NCBI GenBank assembly: GCA_015680685.1
Contig: MNCI01034627.1
Location: 388,592-452,591, forward strand
Source of the DNA: Gnetum montanum
Taxonomy: Eukaryota; Streptophyta; Gnetopsida; Gnetales; Gnetaceae
Reading direction: 5' to 3'
Length of the DNA stretch: 64,000 bases
A program made the translations under genes and the position numbers. Shown piece by piece: positions 33,101 to 45,894 of this stretch; within the stretch, counting starts at the first letter, position 1, and every line of letters starts with the position of its first letter. The notes under the pieces are model-generated. The model saw only the letters and a program-made list of their open reading frames with translations. It ran no database searches and was not told the DNA's origin.

Positions 33101-35637
33101 TCCAACCCACTTATTAGTCCTAGTCCTAAGAAAATGAACCAAAAAAAGAACTTATAGAAGGACATCTTACACTCTAACCATACATCAAAAGAAGAAATTA
33201 AATAAGGAGACCCCAAGAACTAAAATATAATATCAAAAAGAAAACATATCTAAACCCTCTAGAAAAACACCTTCTATTCTAGCTAAAGAAATGTCTCCAA
33301 ATGATCAAAACTTTATTATCATCAATGTTAAATGTGCTAACAAGCCAAAACGTCAACACTAAAGATGATAACTAAAAAATTTATAGTGCATAACCAAGGG
33401 AATGTGTAGTCCATTTTCCAAATACTTGCCCATGAGTTTAGTAATGGGGGAGATTCCCCACCTTGAATCAAGAACTAATAAGTGCATTTTCACTTTTTAT
33501 TTTACAATTTTTTATCATTTTTATATTTCTTCAAAAAAAGTCTCAATTCATAATATGTTATTCATTTTTTTTTATTTTTAATTTCTTTAATATATTTCTC
33601 TTTTTTTGAGTTATTTTCTTTATGTTTTATGAATGTCTACTATGTTTTCGTTAATAATGATGTTGCCAATCATGATGTAAAACTTAACATCATGTGTTCA
33701 GTCTTTGTCTTGTGCTATCAAGATGACTAAGTAAATAATTATGTAAAGCAATGAGACTACATCATCCATCCCTCCAACTATATAAATAAAAGGTCTTTAT
33801 GATGAAAGAAATATTGTTCTCCTTACATGCAACTAAAATTAACTAATGATCATTGTATTTTAAAGAAAGGGGGAAAGACTAAGTGGAAATGAAAAATGAT
33901 GTGACCTCAAGGAGATTTGTTGGGTTTTCTTCTTGACTAGCTTCTTAATACTTATGACTCCTGGTGGAACATATCATCCCTCATACTATTGACCATAAAG
34001 GAAGTATGTTCTTGTAAGTTGTGATTCTCAAAAAAAACAATTAAAAAAAAACAAATAACAAGAATTCAAAGCACATCTCTTTGAAGATCTCTTGACATAC
34101 AAGTACTGGTTATGAGGCTAGAAGGACATGTTACCCATGCTTGAAGGTGTATCTCTAACTAAGGCCAAAATTTCTTCCTCAATAATCTCTAAAATTACTT
34201 TCTTCTTCTCTTCTCTTCTATTTTTTGAGTGATTCTCATTCTTTGTGATTGTTGTGGACTCATGATGGTAGGTAAGAAAGGGAACATCAACACAAGGTCA
34301 TTGTTAATGGTATAGACATGGTTTGAAACTTGGATGGATAGGTATGATGGTTATCTTAATTACAATGAACACAAGAACGTATTGCAGAAATGTTCAGGTA
34401 CCTCACATCCTAATTTATGCAATTCCTTTTCATTTCATTATTCATCTCACTACTACATGCAATTATGTGCCTAATGGTTTTGTATAGTGTAGTGTAGGAT
34501 TCTAACCAAGACTATTTTGTGTTGTCTAGAACAAAGGCATGATCTATATTTAGATTCTAAGGTGTCCATGAACATATATAGAAGTGGTTATGTAAGGGCA
34601 TTATGGCAAGAGCCTTCTTTAGGGAGTATCCACTTGCATGACTTTTGTTGATCATATTTCTGAATCAAAATTTTCATATATTTAAGGACATTGTGAGCCA
34701 CCTCTCTAAATGTATGCATGATTTTGACACTACTTCTCATCAATTTTGGTTATCTTTAATGATTTTATATTGAAATTTTCTCTAAATTCAAATTTTCTTA
34801 TTTATTTTTGGAACCACATGTTTTTCACTATTCCAAGGTATTGGCAATATCTTGCAAACTAGACCTTTGATTTCAACTTTTTGAAAACTTACGAGCTTCT
34901 AGATTTGAGCTCGTTTATCATGGGGGATAAGGATGTAATTTTTAAACTTTTTCAAGCATTCCATTTCCCAAAATTATGGTAACTAATAGTAAAAATAATT
35001 AAAATAACTTTAAAAACTTGCTTTTGTAATCAGCTTAAGGATAAATGCTAAATTTTGTTTTAATTTTGAGCTAACTAAGAATCCAGAAATGATTAGTCAT
35101 TAAGGAAAAATTATCAAAACTAAGGTTAATACTTTGGTGATTATAGATGATATTGAAAGGAATGCCTAAGGTTGAAGGTCTTTTGTAAGGTAAGGAAAAG
35201 AGGCCAAGAGAAGGATAGAAGAGGATATGCCCATGGACAAATACCATATACAATAATTAAATCTCAAACATCACATGTTTGTAGCCAACAAAACCATGGA
35301 TTTATGAGGAGAAATTTCAATCCATTCTTCAAAAAGTTCTACATAAAAAAGAAGCACTAACATAATAACCAAGGTTAGAAAAAATTTTTCCACTAGTAAC
35401 AACATAAAGATTCATCATTAGTAGATTTTTAAAGCCTTCTGCAATCTTGAAAAATTTAATGTCTTTCTAGTTTTTTTATCGTGTTGCAATTCATGCACCT
35501 GAATAAAATTTTGTAATGCAGCATTCATGTTTTGTAATAGATGTTAATCTAGTCTTGGTCACTCCACAAATTTTCTAATGGAAATTTGTCCAATTATATA
35601 TAACTCAAGGACCAGTTTTTAGTCAGTTGTGGAGGCA

Positions 35638-36685
35638 TAATGAAACCTAATATGTTGGATAGTTTTGTTGTGGAGATATGATGGAGCATCATTTTATCAA
35701 GTATATTAGTTGGTTGAGATATTGCAGATGCTATATCATACATGCTACATCCAATCTATGTCAACGCATCCCCATCAACACATGTTAATTGGCTACTACA
35801 TTGAATATGTCACATCACATCTGCTATATCATAGATGCTATATCGCATTTGCGATAACTTAGCTATGTTAATGCATCCTTGTTGATGTAGCCAAATAAGT
35901 TAACACATTTCCATCAATGCAATTTCTCTAGTTGCCTATAAATATGCAAGTACCTACTACATATTTAGCAACAATTGGTCAATAAAGTAGCCAAAATCTT
36001 ACATTTTTCTTCCATAATCTTAGCAAACAGTCAATGAGTGCCCATAGCATGGATTTGAGATAATTTTGGAGAGTCTTATTCAAGTGGCATTATACCTAGA
36101 CATATTTTATGTATGGTAATGAGATCAAAATTGATTCATATTCATTGCAGCAATTTGGCTTTGAATAGATTTACTTTTAATGTAATTTACTTTCTATGTA
36201 CTTAGTTAGTATTTACATTTCAGTGCATGTTAATTCATTAGGGAAATAAGCATGACCAATTGCAAGCATAAACACATATTCACTTGATAATCTTAGAAGC
36301 ATTATGGCTAAGTTCACCCAGTAGCATAACACTTGGTAATCCCAGTAGTGGTTACATGAGTTTAGGACATGTACAACTTGAATGGATACTCATCATCCTT
36401 AGAATAGTTTTAGATTTAATTTTATTATTAATTTAATTAATTAATTAATTTCTAAGTTATTATTCAGTTAACTTAAGGTCCCAAGACATTAATACTCATA
36501 TGCTTCAATTTGGACTAAACCATATGTGATAAAGCTACCAATAGTCTAAGTGAGAAGACAAGAACCTACAATAAATGCTTAACAATCGACATACCATGCT
36601 AGCTTGAACCATAGAATTCAAAAATATTGCATGTAAATGCTTGTAATTCGTATGGTTGGACATAGGAAATAACTACTACTCATCA
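35638..36685 (+). repeat. 3' LTR of element E
   Basis: 1048 bp from TAATGAAACC to ACTCATCA. TATAAATA at 35937-35944. Upstream of the TATA box are repeated GATGCTATATC words (35727-35850). It is followed by TGGTATAAGA (36688-36697), which resembles an initiator-Met tRNA primer site and would normally follow a 5' LTR, so it may once have been shared with a second element. Confidence 0.65.
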
Positions 36686-36699
36686 CATGGTATAAGATA

Positions 36700-37350
36700 A
36701 GTAAAATAAGACAGTAATATTTAATTTTCTAATTAATCTAAAATAAAATAAATCCTAGACTAGCCTAACGTGATGAGTGTTTATCTCTAACTTGCCATCA
36801 CATTCCTAAACATGCATACCAACTATGAGGTTACTAAGCAATGTCACTACTAGGAGTGTCAAGCAAATTATTCTTGAGATTACCAAGCTAATATATGTTA
36901 ATGCTTGAAGTTAAATCATGTTCATTCATGTAATGAAATGCAAACATTACATTATGAAAACATTAATAAATTGCAAAAAAATAAATGTACGAAATAAAAA
37001 TCTATTCTATGTTAAAGTAATGCAGTGAATAAGAAGCCATTTTGATCTTATTATTGTCATGAATATGCCTAGATACAATCCACTCAAATAAAGATGTTGG
37101 ACAATGTAGTTAGATTCATACTATAGATACTTGTTGATTATTATAAAGAATGAGAAAACAAACTAATAAAATTTAGCTACCTAATGATCAAATGATGCTA
37201 TAAATGTAACTAGTGAGCAAATATTTATAGGTAATATAGACTAAGAGATGTCACATCAACAATGTTTCATCATTGGTCATGATGTCTGAAGGTATGAGTT
37301 GTTATGTCATTGATCATAGCTAATCTCATAAATGTTCTTAATTTTTATCA
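36700..37350 (-). repeat. Element F: inverted, truncated LTR of the same group
   Basis: On the - strand it starts TGATAAAAATTAAG at 37350 after a purine tract (CATGGGGGTA, 37360-37351) and a TTTTTAGTCAATG lead-in like that before E's 3' LTR (35615-35630). It contains CTATAAATAT (37230-37221) and TTGCTTAGTAACCTCAT, and ends around 36700, against E's LTR. The 3' interior beyond 37360 fades out within a few hundred bases. Confidence 0.6.
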
Positions 37351-37599
37351 TACCCCCATGACATTGACTAAAAACTCATCCTTGAGTCATACAAAAAAAG
37401 ATACAAGTTGTTACAAACTTTGTGGGAATTACACTAACATTGACTATTTTTCATTTTAAGAATTGGAAGTGTTGTATTAAAAAATTTATTCAAGAGATGT
37501 ATATTACAAAAAAAAATTAAAGAACCTTAAAATTTAGACAAAAATTTATAAAAACTCAAGAATCTTCAAAATGACCAATGATTATCTTCATGTAGTTCT

Positions 37600-37875
37600 T
37601 AGTAGTAATGGATCTTTCATCAATGACTCTTTAGTTTATTTCTTTTCCTTCATGTTTTAGTTACTCAAGATGGACTTGTACTTTCCCTCATTTATCTAAG
37701 AGGCCCCAATAGTTCAAGCAAGCTTAGTTAAATCAACCGAATCACATGAATGACTCTTTAATTGATTACGTTTCCTTCATGTTGTGCTTACTCAAGATGG
37801 ACCTGTACTTTCTATCATCTATCTAAAAGTTGCCAATAGTTCAAGCAAGCTTAGACAAATCAGCCAAATCAAATG
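37600..37875 (+). repeat. Two-copy tandem duplication of about 128 bp
   Basis: Copies at about 37614-37741 and 37746-37870 share AATGACTCTTTA, CCTTCATGTT, TTACTCAAGATGGAC, TGTACTTTC and AATAGTTCAAGCAAGCTTAG. No coding potential. Confidence 0.7.
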
Positions 37876-39689
37876 ACTGACACTTTCCATGGACAAAGAA
37901 AATCAAGGAAAATTTTATTAATCTATTCCATGTTTTAGTGGTTGAAAAACTAGACAATGAAGAAGTATGGTTGGTTGTGCTTATGTTCTAAGCATCGACC
38001 AAGTTAATAAGCACCAAGACAAAGTGGATGTCAAGGAAAACTAAATTGAGGATTCCAAGATGCATGGAGGTAAGAATCAACCAAATCAACATTATTTTTT
38101 CTTAATCCCAAAAGTATCATAGATGTTTAGGCTTCATTGTGGATGTCTAATCTAAATTCATAGCTCAACTTTCACCCAATCTAGACATCCTAAATTTTAG
38201 CTCATACATCCCAGATTGTGGACATCTCATGCCCAAGGGTATATATTCCAAATAATAAACATCTTAGCCTTAGTATGGACATCCCATCAAAATTGCTTTA
38301 GATATCAATGTGGACATCTCAAACCTCCCACTAGAATGTCAACCTTTGTAGTGTAGGCATCCAAGCATTGCATGAGACATTCCATGTGGCCATTAAAGAA
38401 AAAAAATTATTTCTAGTCATTTTTCAAACTTTAGTCCTTCGTGAAAGACTTTCTTGGGTACAAGGACTATTAAAGATCATGCCTTAACCTCCAACAATGA
38501 AAGTAATTCAAAGTAATCATTAGTATAATCTCATTGGATTGGGCATCTTAGTTTGACATCAAGCAAGGGTTTGCATTGGCTAAGATCTTACAAAGATTGG
38601 AAGATTCTTTGGAAGCTACACCACCATTGCTACATCATTATACTAGGATTTTAATTGTTTTTATTTCATCCATGAGCACATGTTATTCAAATCCAAGATC
38701 TTATCATTATTGTTTCATGTGTATTTAGATCTATATCTAGGGTTTCTTGTTTCATTTATTTTATTATTTGTTGAATAAATCTCTACACTTCATACTTTGT
38801 AATCCATGAGAGCTCTATGGATAATAGATTTTCATTGCAAGGAATGTGTAGCATTCAAGGATCTACCATAGTTGTAGCCTCAACCACAACTTTAATTTAA
38901 GTGGAATTTAAGATGGTGAGCTTTACTACATACACATCGGTGAGTTCGTTCCTTGTATTTTTATTTCCAACATTTTTATTATAACTCATTCAACCCTCAT
39001 TTAGAGTCAACTAATTCATACATTTTATTAGCTTCGATAATAAAGTAAGTAGCAAATGTGGTTCACTATGCTTTTAGTGCCTTGATCTAATCCTTCAACT
39101 ACTCGTAGTTTGTCATACATTTACTAGATCATCTACCACATCCTCTTGTCCTGTGAACTTGACTTTAAGGACTTCTTGCTCCCCATTTACAACATGCAAC
39201 TTCTACTTAGTTTGGCCATGGATTTGATACTCATGTTCATAAAGTGAGAAAGTGGTTACAAGTTGCTTCTCTAATTCATTCCTAGGCTTGCCTGAGTAAA
39301 CAATTCCTAGGCTTGCCTGAGTAAACATTGCCAAATTGGAGATTGAAGGTTTGCCAGCTCCATGTAACGAATTAGGTCCTCTACATGCAAGTTCTTTATT
39401 TTAAGTTTTACTTGCCATATTACATTAATTGCATCCAATGTTCCTACCCATGCAACCATGCTTGGTTCTGCCTCTTTCATTTCTTAGGAATGGCGCATGC
39501 TGCCTCTCCGTGCATTCATCTCTTTATTCAAGTAAAGTGTAGAAATGATAAGGGACTGCAAATCTGGAAATGGGTGGTAACAGAGATCTGTAACGTACGT
39601 GTGTGTTGCTGGAAATTGTCATTTTCTCAGCTCCATGTCAATATTCTTTCCAGAATTCACTGTCATCTTGCATTTTTGAGTTTTAGAAA
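37876..39689. other. Unresolved stretch with scattered GGACATCT words
   Basis: 38130-38390 has several 'ggatgtct', 'agacatcc' and 'ggacatct' words reminiscent of the element G LTR block but without wider alignment. A 25-bp direct duplication (TTCCTAGGCTTGCCTGAGTAA) sits at about 39282-39328. No gene recognised. Confidence 0.45.
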
Positions 39690-40590
39690 CGTTCCAATTC
39701 CTGCAACATGCTCATCAATGGCTGGATGGAGTGAGATCAGCCGGCGTTAAACGGAAGCTGCAGGGAATCTGTGGTTGACCGAGCGGTTCTACCGTTATTT
39801 AAAAAAAAAAAAACGCTTATGGAAGCTGCACGAAACCTGCAACTTTCCTTGCACTTCTTCAAGGCCAGGCCAGGCATGCTTGGCCGGCCCCGGAGTATCG
39901 GTGTTGCCGTAATCTCAAAACAGAAGTTGCAGCGAATGTTCTAGCATCAACCAACGTCGTAGGAAGATGTGCACTATAGCAGGTCAGTCCACCTGTACGG
40001 TTAGCTATCGGCGGATTCTTAGCGTCAGTGTGGCAATGCGTGGCATGACCTGATTGAATTCTTGTCACTTAGGCTGGCTTGGGCAATCAACCTTAGTATC
40101 CTTTTTCGCTCTATTGGGCATGATGGAGGCTGCGGTGGTGGTTCCTGCAGGCGCACATGGCGAAGGTGTGGTCGTGAGCAGCAATGGTTGGTTATGTCCC
40201 TTTTCTAGTAGACGAGAATCAAGAGACGCGATTGCGCTATTCTGGGCTGCCATTAACACTAGAGACAGGGTTGACAGTGCCTTGAAGGACTTAGATACAG
40301 ATACGAATGGGAGGCTGAATCAAGGGCTGTAAGCCAGCTGGTTTCCGTAATCAACAGCATGATAGCAGCGTTTTGGAATCTACCCGGCGCCACCGCTTAC
40401 CGCCGATGCCTTGACACGTACGTCGCCTACGCCACTTGCCTTACCGGTAATAGCATTGATGTTTAAGCAGCATAGCTTCACGTCAATTACCTGCACGACT
40501 AGCTCTTGGCTGTGTATTATGAAATATCGCTTTAGTTGCGTTTAGCCTTTGCCTTTGTATTTTTGAAATATACGGCGTTTGTTGTGACTT
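39690..40590 (+). other. GC-rich island with an unidentified short reading frame
   Basis: Clearly richer in G+C and CpG than its flanks (for example CCGGCGTTAAACGG at 39740, GGCCGGCCCCGG at 39881). Two related segments with GGAAGCTGCA occur near 39752 and 39819 either side of an A13 run (39800-39812). A + strand frame with ATGs at 40054 and 40120 to TAA at 40330 gives AAVVVPAGAHGEGVVVSS and INTRDRVDSALKDLD; its stop overlaps a GTAAGC donor-like site. It could be a first exon and promoter of a host gene, or a leftover LTR; I recognise no family. Confidence 0.4.
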
Positions 40591-40699
40591 GTGAGTGAAA
40601 CGATTATTCATCGTGCCAGTACTTGCAAAGGGTCGTTAGGCTTTGAGATCGTTTGTCATCTTTGTTCTTCTAGTTTTCATTGTGCATTATTAGTTCAGC

Positions 40700-41645
40700 T
40701 CCGTTCAAGACCTTCGGAGCAACTACACGTACCAAATTGCCTTCATCAACTTGCCTATCTACCAAATGAGATGCATCTACAACTTGATGAGATTCTCAAC
40801 TTTTACCTTTCCACCATTAACCCATTCTTTGCTTACACCAATAAATCTAATCCCAACATAATGGAATTGCAAGGAGTAATGGCTAAAGCTATTGAGCTAG
40901 AACAAATTACCTTAATGAATAGCATCTAAACTCAATTTGGGATGATGAGTGTTAGCAATCCTATATAGTCTACCCCTTTACCATCACAAGTTTTTCCAAT
41001 GAATAATACTTTGTTTCAAACTCCCACTTCCCTTCAAACGACCCAACCTACAAGTAATTATTTTCAAAGTCAACATCTTCTTCATTTTTGCCATCAAACA
41101 TTGGCTTGAGTGATGATCAATCCAAAGCTTTAATTCAATTCATTATAAAGCCAAATGGAGTACCTAATCCCAATGGATCTACTACTCAAACAAAAAACCA
41201 AATGATCCAAATATTAACTTCACTTTAGAAACTTTCCAAAGAAGTAGTTGAACTAAAGCGAAATAATAATAAAATTCCTATACAATCTGAAAAACCAAGC
41301 ACATCAATCAATGATTATTATTGTCACCTTCATAACACTAGGCAGCATTTTGAGAAAACTTGCCCTTAATTTTTAGCATTATTTGGTGACAATGCTCAAA
41401 ACCAACAAAATGGAAAAACCTCAATCATGGTCTTTAACATACCTCATGAGAAAGAAAATGAAGAAGTCATCTCATTTGATCAAGTCATGGTAAGTGATCC
41501 CAACCCACATAACACCTATTATCACAAACTTAGCGATGTTATGAACACTACTCAACAACAAACTAGGAATCACTCTTATACCCCTACCAATCGACGAGTT
41601 TCTAACAAAAATAACACAGATAATCAAGTAGGACCTTCTTAAGTA
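40700..41645 (+). pseudogene. gag: C-terminal gag of element H
   Basis: A helix-rich start with NIMELQGVMAKAIELEQI (about 40855-40908), a Gln/Thr-rich linker, then a zinc-binding segment CHLHNTRQHFEKTC (about 41327-41368) of the CxxH....H....C type, followed by an open stretch 41427-41642. A frame change occurs near 41100. Confidence 0.65.
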
Positions 41646-41924
41646 AATGTTTCACAACCAAATTCACCTTCTATACTTACTAGAAGTCCTCCTCAACTTG
41701 AAGATAAATATGAACATAAAACTTATGATTTAGTTGAATATTTGAAAAGAGTTAAAGCCAATATTTGAATGTATGATCTCTTGCATTTTAATGAAATGAA
41801 AGATGTGGTCTAAACGATTGTTCAAACACCTAAGACCAATAAAGAAAAATCTTCAACAACTAAAAAAAAAGTTCATTTTTCAAAAATTCCTTATGCTCTA
41901 TCAATACAAAACTCAACCAATTGC

Positions 41925-42290
41925 ATGCCTAAAAAGAAAGATCAACCACCTTTCTTAACAAGGTTGGTCATTTTCAAAAAGAATGTTCCTAATTCCTTGA
42001 TGGATTCTAGTGCAACTATTAGCATGATGCTAGTAGAGGTGTGTAAAATATTAAGAGCACAAATACTTTCACAAGCAAGAAGCATAATACAACTTGATGG
42101 ATCTAACATACCAATGGTAAGGTCATTAAAAGGAGTAAAATTAAAACTTAAACAATACCCTACTTTTACATGTTATATAGATATTTTAGTAGTTGACATG
42201 TCACCTACTTATGGTGTGCTTCTATCTAGGATCTTTGGAGCCCAATTTGGGGGCTTCTTTAGATCAAATTTTTTATAGTTATTAATCCCT
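41925..42290 (+). pseudogene. Protease region of element H
   Basis: Active-site segment SLMDSSATISMM (about 41995-42030), where Asp-Ser-Ser-Ala replaces the usual Asp-Ser/Thr-Gly, then PTYGVLLSRIFGAQFGG near 42210-42257, a closing block typical of plant Gypsy proteases. The frame continues past TAG at 42276 towards the RNase H module. Confidence 0.7.
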
Positions 42291-42719
42291 ATCAAAGGAA
42301 AGTTTGAATATATTGTCATACCAAGAGAACCATTTTATAAACAAATAGTAACAACTTTAGATGACAAAAATCAATATTTGGAAAATCAAAATACCAATCT
42401 TTTTCTTGGAGTCATTGAACTCAAAGTTGACGAATATATTTTGAATGATGATGTGAGTGAAACTTTAGAAATAAGCCCTTTTTCTTATACATACTCCACT
42501 CAATATTACCAAGCTTTTAGATAATGTGAGGAAATTTATGAAAATACCTTACCTTATCATCAACATGATGGAAAATTTTTTCTCTTTGTTGACCCACCAT
42601 CATTAGGAAGGAACAAAGATAATAATCAGATTCTAACTAATAAAACATTAGAAAAGAAGCCAAGTTTTGATGATAATCATTGTTCCATTGATCGAAGGGC
42701 CAATTTCTCAAATTTTATT

Positions 42720-43139
42720 AATTTATACACTTGGATATTAAGGGTGGATGGTGCCTCTTCTAAGAAAGGATGTAGAGTAGGAACAATGCTCATACCTTCT
42801 GGTGAAGCTTTTATCCTTAAAGCCATCAATTTTACACAATCTATGACTAACAACATGGTTGAATATGAAGCACTTATACATAGGATCAAGCTAGCTCAAT
42901 ACTATAACTTACCCAAACTTAAGATTTATAGTGACTTTCAACTAATAGTAAATCAAGTTAATGAAACTTTGTATGATAAAGATGTCACCATGAAAACATA
43001 TAAAGCTTATATCCTTGAACTTTTTAAAGAATCTGAACACATATCCATTAAACATGTGCCAAGCAAAGAAAATTGTGTCCCCAATGCACTAGCCCAAATG
43101 GCCACTACTTTGGATGTCTCTTTTAAACACAATGCTTGA
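42720..43139 (+). pseudogene. Archaeal-type RNase H of element H, located before RT
   Basis: VDGASSKKGCRVGTMLIPSG opens the fold with the first catalytic Asp; MTNNMVEYEALIHRIKLAQ and IYSDFQLIVNQVNE give the second and third conserved blocks, and IKHVPSKENCVPNALAQMA the last. Same family as the second RNase H in element A, but here it lies upstream of RT. About 130 residues, near full domain length. Confidence 0.8.
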
Positions 43140-43418
43140 GATTCATAAATTATTATTTAAAAAGTTAAGTCTTATTCTATTCCTGATAATATCTTTTCTT
43201 TTCAAGTATTTGATAGTGATGATCATGTTTGTGAATTTTTATTTTCAAAAGGAGAATTTAGTGATCAACGTTGTAAGATTTCTTGAGGTAATGAAGAAGA
43301 TCTATCAAAGGATGTTGTATTCTTAAATAAAGTATCTCCTGAAATAGCAACTAGGGAAGCATTATTTGATCATTTACATACCAAAACCATAGAAATATCT
43401 AAAAATAATAATTTATAA

Positions 43419-44600
43419 ATGTTGGCTAAAACTAAAACAATTCAAATTCAAAAGAAAGGACAATACTACCCTTTTAAAATAGGAGCTCACTTACATGCTA
43501 ATGAAAAACAAAACTTGATTGAGTTGTTACATGAATTTAATGACATTTTAGCTTGGACCTATAAGGATCTTAAAACCTTTAATCTATTAGTGATGATACA
43601 TACTATTTCCCTTAAGCGAAAAACCAAACCATTTATGCAAAATATTAGACCTATTAATCTCAAGATTGAAACCTTGATGCAAGCATAAATTGATAAGCTT
43701 TTAGAATCCAAAATTATTTATCCTATGAGACAATCAAGTTGGATATCAAAGTTAATTCCCTTTAGAAAACGAACCAGTGAATTAAGGCTATGTATTGATT
43801 TACATAACCTTAATATTTCTTATATTAAAGATAATTACCCACTTCCTCTCATGAAGGAGCTCTTACAAATTGTGAATGGTGCTCAGATGTATTACTTTCT
43901 AGATAGATATTTAAGATATAATTGAATTTTAGTAAATAAGAAGGACCAATATAAGATCACTTTTACAAAAAAATGAGGAACTTTTCAATTTGCTAAAATG
44001 TCCTTTCGTCTTATAAATGCTAGCTCTACCTTTCAAATGGCCATAAATAAGACCTTTGAGGGACTAATTAGGAAATGCATTATTATCTACCTAGATGATT
44101 TAACCATTTCCTCCAAAGATTGGCGTACACATCTTAGAGACCTTAGAAATATTTTCAAAAGTTGTGGGTGATTTGGTATCACTTTGAATTCCAAGAAATC
44201 CATCTTTGATATTCAAAGCGGTAAATTTCTTGGTCATATAGTAACTAAAGAAGGAATTATGATCGATTCTAAATGAGTTAACACAATTTTGAAAGTATCA
44301 TACCCTTTGTCCAAAACTAAATTCAGGGCCTTCTTTAGAAAAATTAATTTTGTTAGATGATTTATTCCTCCCTATGCTGAACTAGTTAGACCATTGAATG
44401 AGATGCTCAACAAGGATAGTAATATGCATTGGAAAAATGAAAGAAAGGATTCTTTCCTTGCCATTAAAGAAGCCATAATGGATGCTACTATTTTATCTTC
44501 TCATTGGTATGAAAATGATTTCCTTTTATATGCTTTTTCTAGTGATATTACTATCGTTGCTATCTGAATCGAAGATGTAGTTGATCAAGGTGAGAGACCC
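43419..44600 (+). pseudogene. pol: Reverse transcriptase of element H
   Basis: Lead-in NDILAWTYKDLKTFN, fingers with SSWISKLIPFRKRTSELRLC, IDLHNLN and DNYPLPLMKEL, catalytic YLDD at 44088-44099, then SKKSIFDI and KFLGHIVTKEGI. Stops at 43686, 43923, 43974, 44169 and 44274, all in one frame. Confidence 0.87.
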
Positions 44601-45140
44601 ATAGCTTTTAAGTCTGCACCTTTAAAGAATGTAGAATTAAAATACTCACACATAGAGAAGCAATTGTATGTTGTGATAAAAGCCTTAAAGAAATTTTTCT
44701 ACTATTTATTAAATGCAAAGATTTTTGTCATTGTCCCTGATCGAGCCACCATTGCATTAGCTAAATTACAAGATGCTAGTAAAAAATGTGCTAAGTGGGT
44801 TATGAAGTTACAAGAATTTGATATTCAATGGAAGGTAGCCAAATTAGTTAGAGGAATAGGTCTTTCCAAATTAATAGTCAAAGCCTCAACTATGGAAAAG
44901 TGTGATGCATCCAAAGATAAAGAATCAATTCCTCTTTACATATTGTTCATTGACGAAGAAAATGATATTCCTTTTTCTCCTAACCAATTGCATGATCCAT
45001 GGTATGGTGATATTAAATTTTATATAACCTTTCATCGTTGTTCTTTGGATTTACCTACATATAAAAGAAATATTTTAGTATCTAAATGTTCTAACTTTAC
45101 TCTAATTAGTGGGGAATTTTTTAGAAAGAATATACCTTAA
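44601..45140 (+). pseudogene. pol: Gypsy RNase H and linker of element H
   Basis: RPIAFKSAPLKNVELKYSHI, EKQLYVVIKALKKFFYYL and IVPDRATIALAKL match the Gypsy RNase H layout. WVMKLQEFDIQWKVAK corresponds to the 'W...LQEFD' end. The open stretch 44664-45140 continues into the tether before integrase. Confidence 0.78.
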
Positions 45141-45320
45141 ATGCTTAAACTAGGAACAAGCTAATTATGCTTTAAAACAACTCCATGAGGAAGGACATAT
45201 AGGATATTGTTCATTAGTTCATAAAATCATGAGAGTTGGTTACTATTGGCCCACTATTATTAATGATGCTTACAACTTAGTTAGAACTTCTATCCAATGT
45301 CAAATGACAATTAGATGTCA
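45141..45320 (+). pseudogene. pol: Truncated integrase zinc domain of element H
   Basis: LHEEGHIGYCSLVHKIM, VGYYWPTI and IQCQM follow the HHCC-type N-terminal domain of integrase. The catalytic core is missing because the sequence changes to element D1 material at about 45320. Confidence 0.7.
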
Positions 45321-45894
45321 TTGATGGGGTAAACAGAAAGAATTTGATTGTAAAAATGTCTAAGGGTAAAGAACTTAACTAACCCAACCAAAAGATATGC
45401 AAGTGGATCCGCCCCCAAGCAGGCACAAGCATTTTATGCCCTTTCATAACTTCAAATCAAAGAGTCCATGGGCTCCATGGATGATTAATGGTTACAGAAG
45501 GTTAAGTACAAAACCCCGAAAGTAACTAACTAAGAATTCTAACACATCAAATCAGGACTTGAAACCAAAACATGAAACTGAAAGTGAGGTGGAATATGAA
45601 AAGCATAAATGGATGAAAAGAAGAGTCGAATGGAGTTCCTAATTATGGTCACATGAAGTCCCTTGTGGATTTTGTGGTTAAATGACTTCATAGTATCTAT
45701 CCTTAGTCCAAACCAAAACCAACCACTTGCAATAACTTCGCATCGACATTCTAAGACCAATCCATCCCCTGAGACACAAGAGCGCTCCCACAAAACAACC
45801 ACCGTTCCATATTAGAGAAGAGGTAGGAAGTGAGGAAGGGCCTTATTTAGAGGAGACAAGTCCCATAACCAGTGCTTGTAGCCCATTCATTCTA

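Larger units (their letters stand above)
31582..36685 (+). mobile_element. Element E: Athila-like gag-only derivative related to C and D
   Basis: Truncated 5' LTR (31582 to about 31935) and full 3' LTR (35638-36685). The interior has gag remnants (31950-33100) matching C at about 21990-22160 and 23860-23900, then a 3' untranslated region matching C at 24740-24880 (AGAATTCAAAGCACATC, TACCCATGCTTGAAGG). RT, RNase H and integrase are absent. The 5' LTR lost its 3' two-thirds and the primer site, joining directly to gag. Confidence 0.72.
40700..45320 (+). mobile_element. Element H: Tat-like Gypsy interior, both LTRs missing
   Basis: From 41427 to 45318 one reading frame (with point stops only) runs zinc-finger gag end, protease, archaeal-type RNase H, RT, Gypsy RNase H and the start of integrase. 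The 5' part of gag and LTR are not recognised, and the 3' side is cut at about 45320, where element D1's untranslated region begins. The RNase H before RT differs from element A, so H is a separate lineage. Confidence 0.8.
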
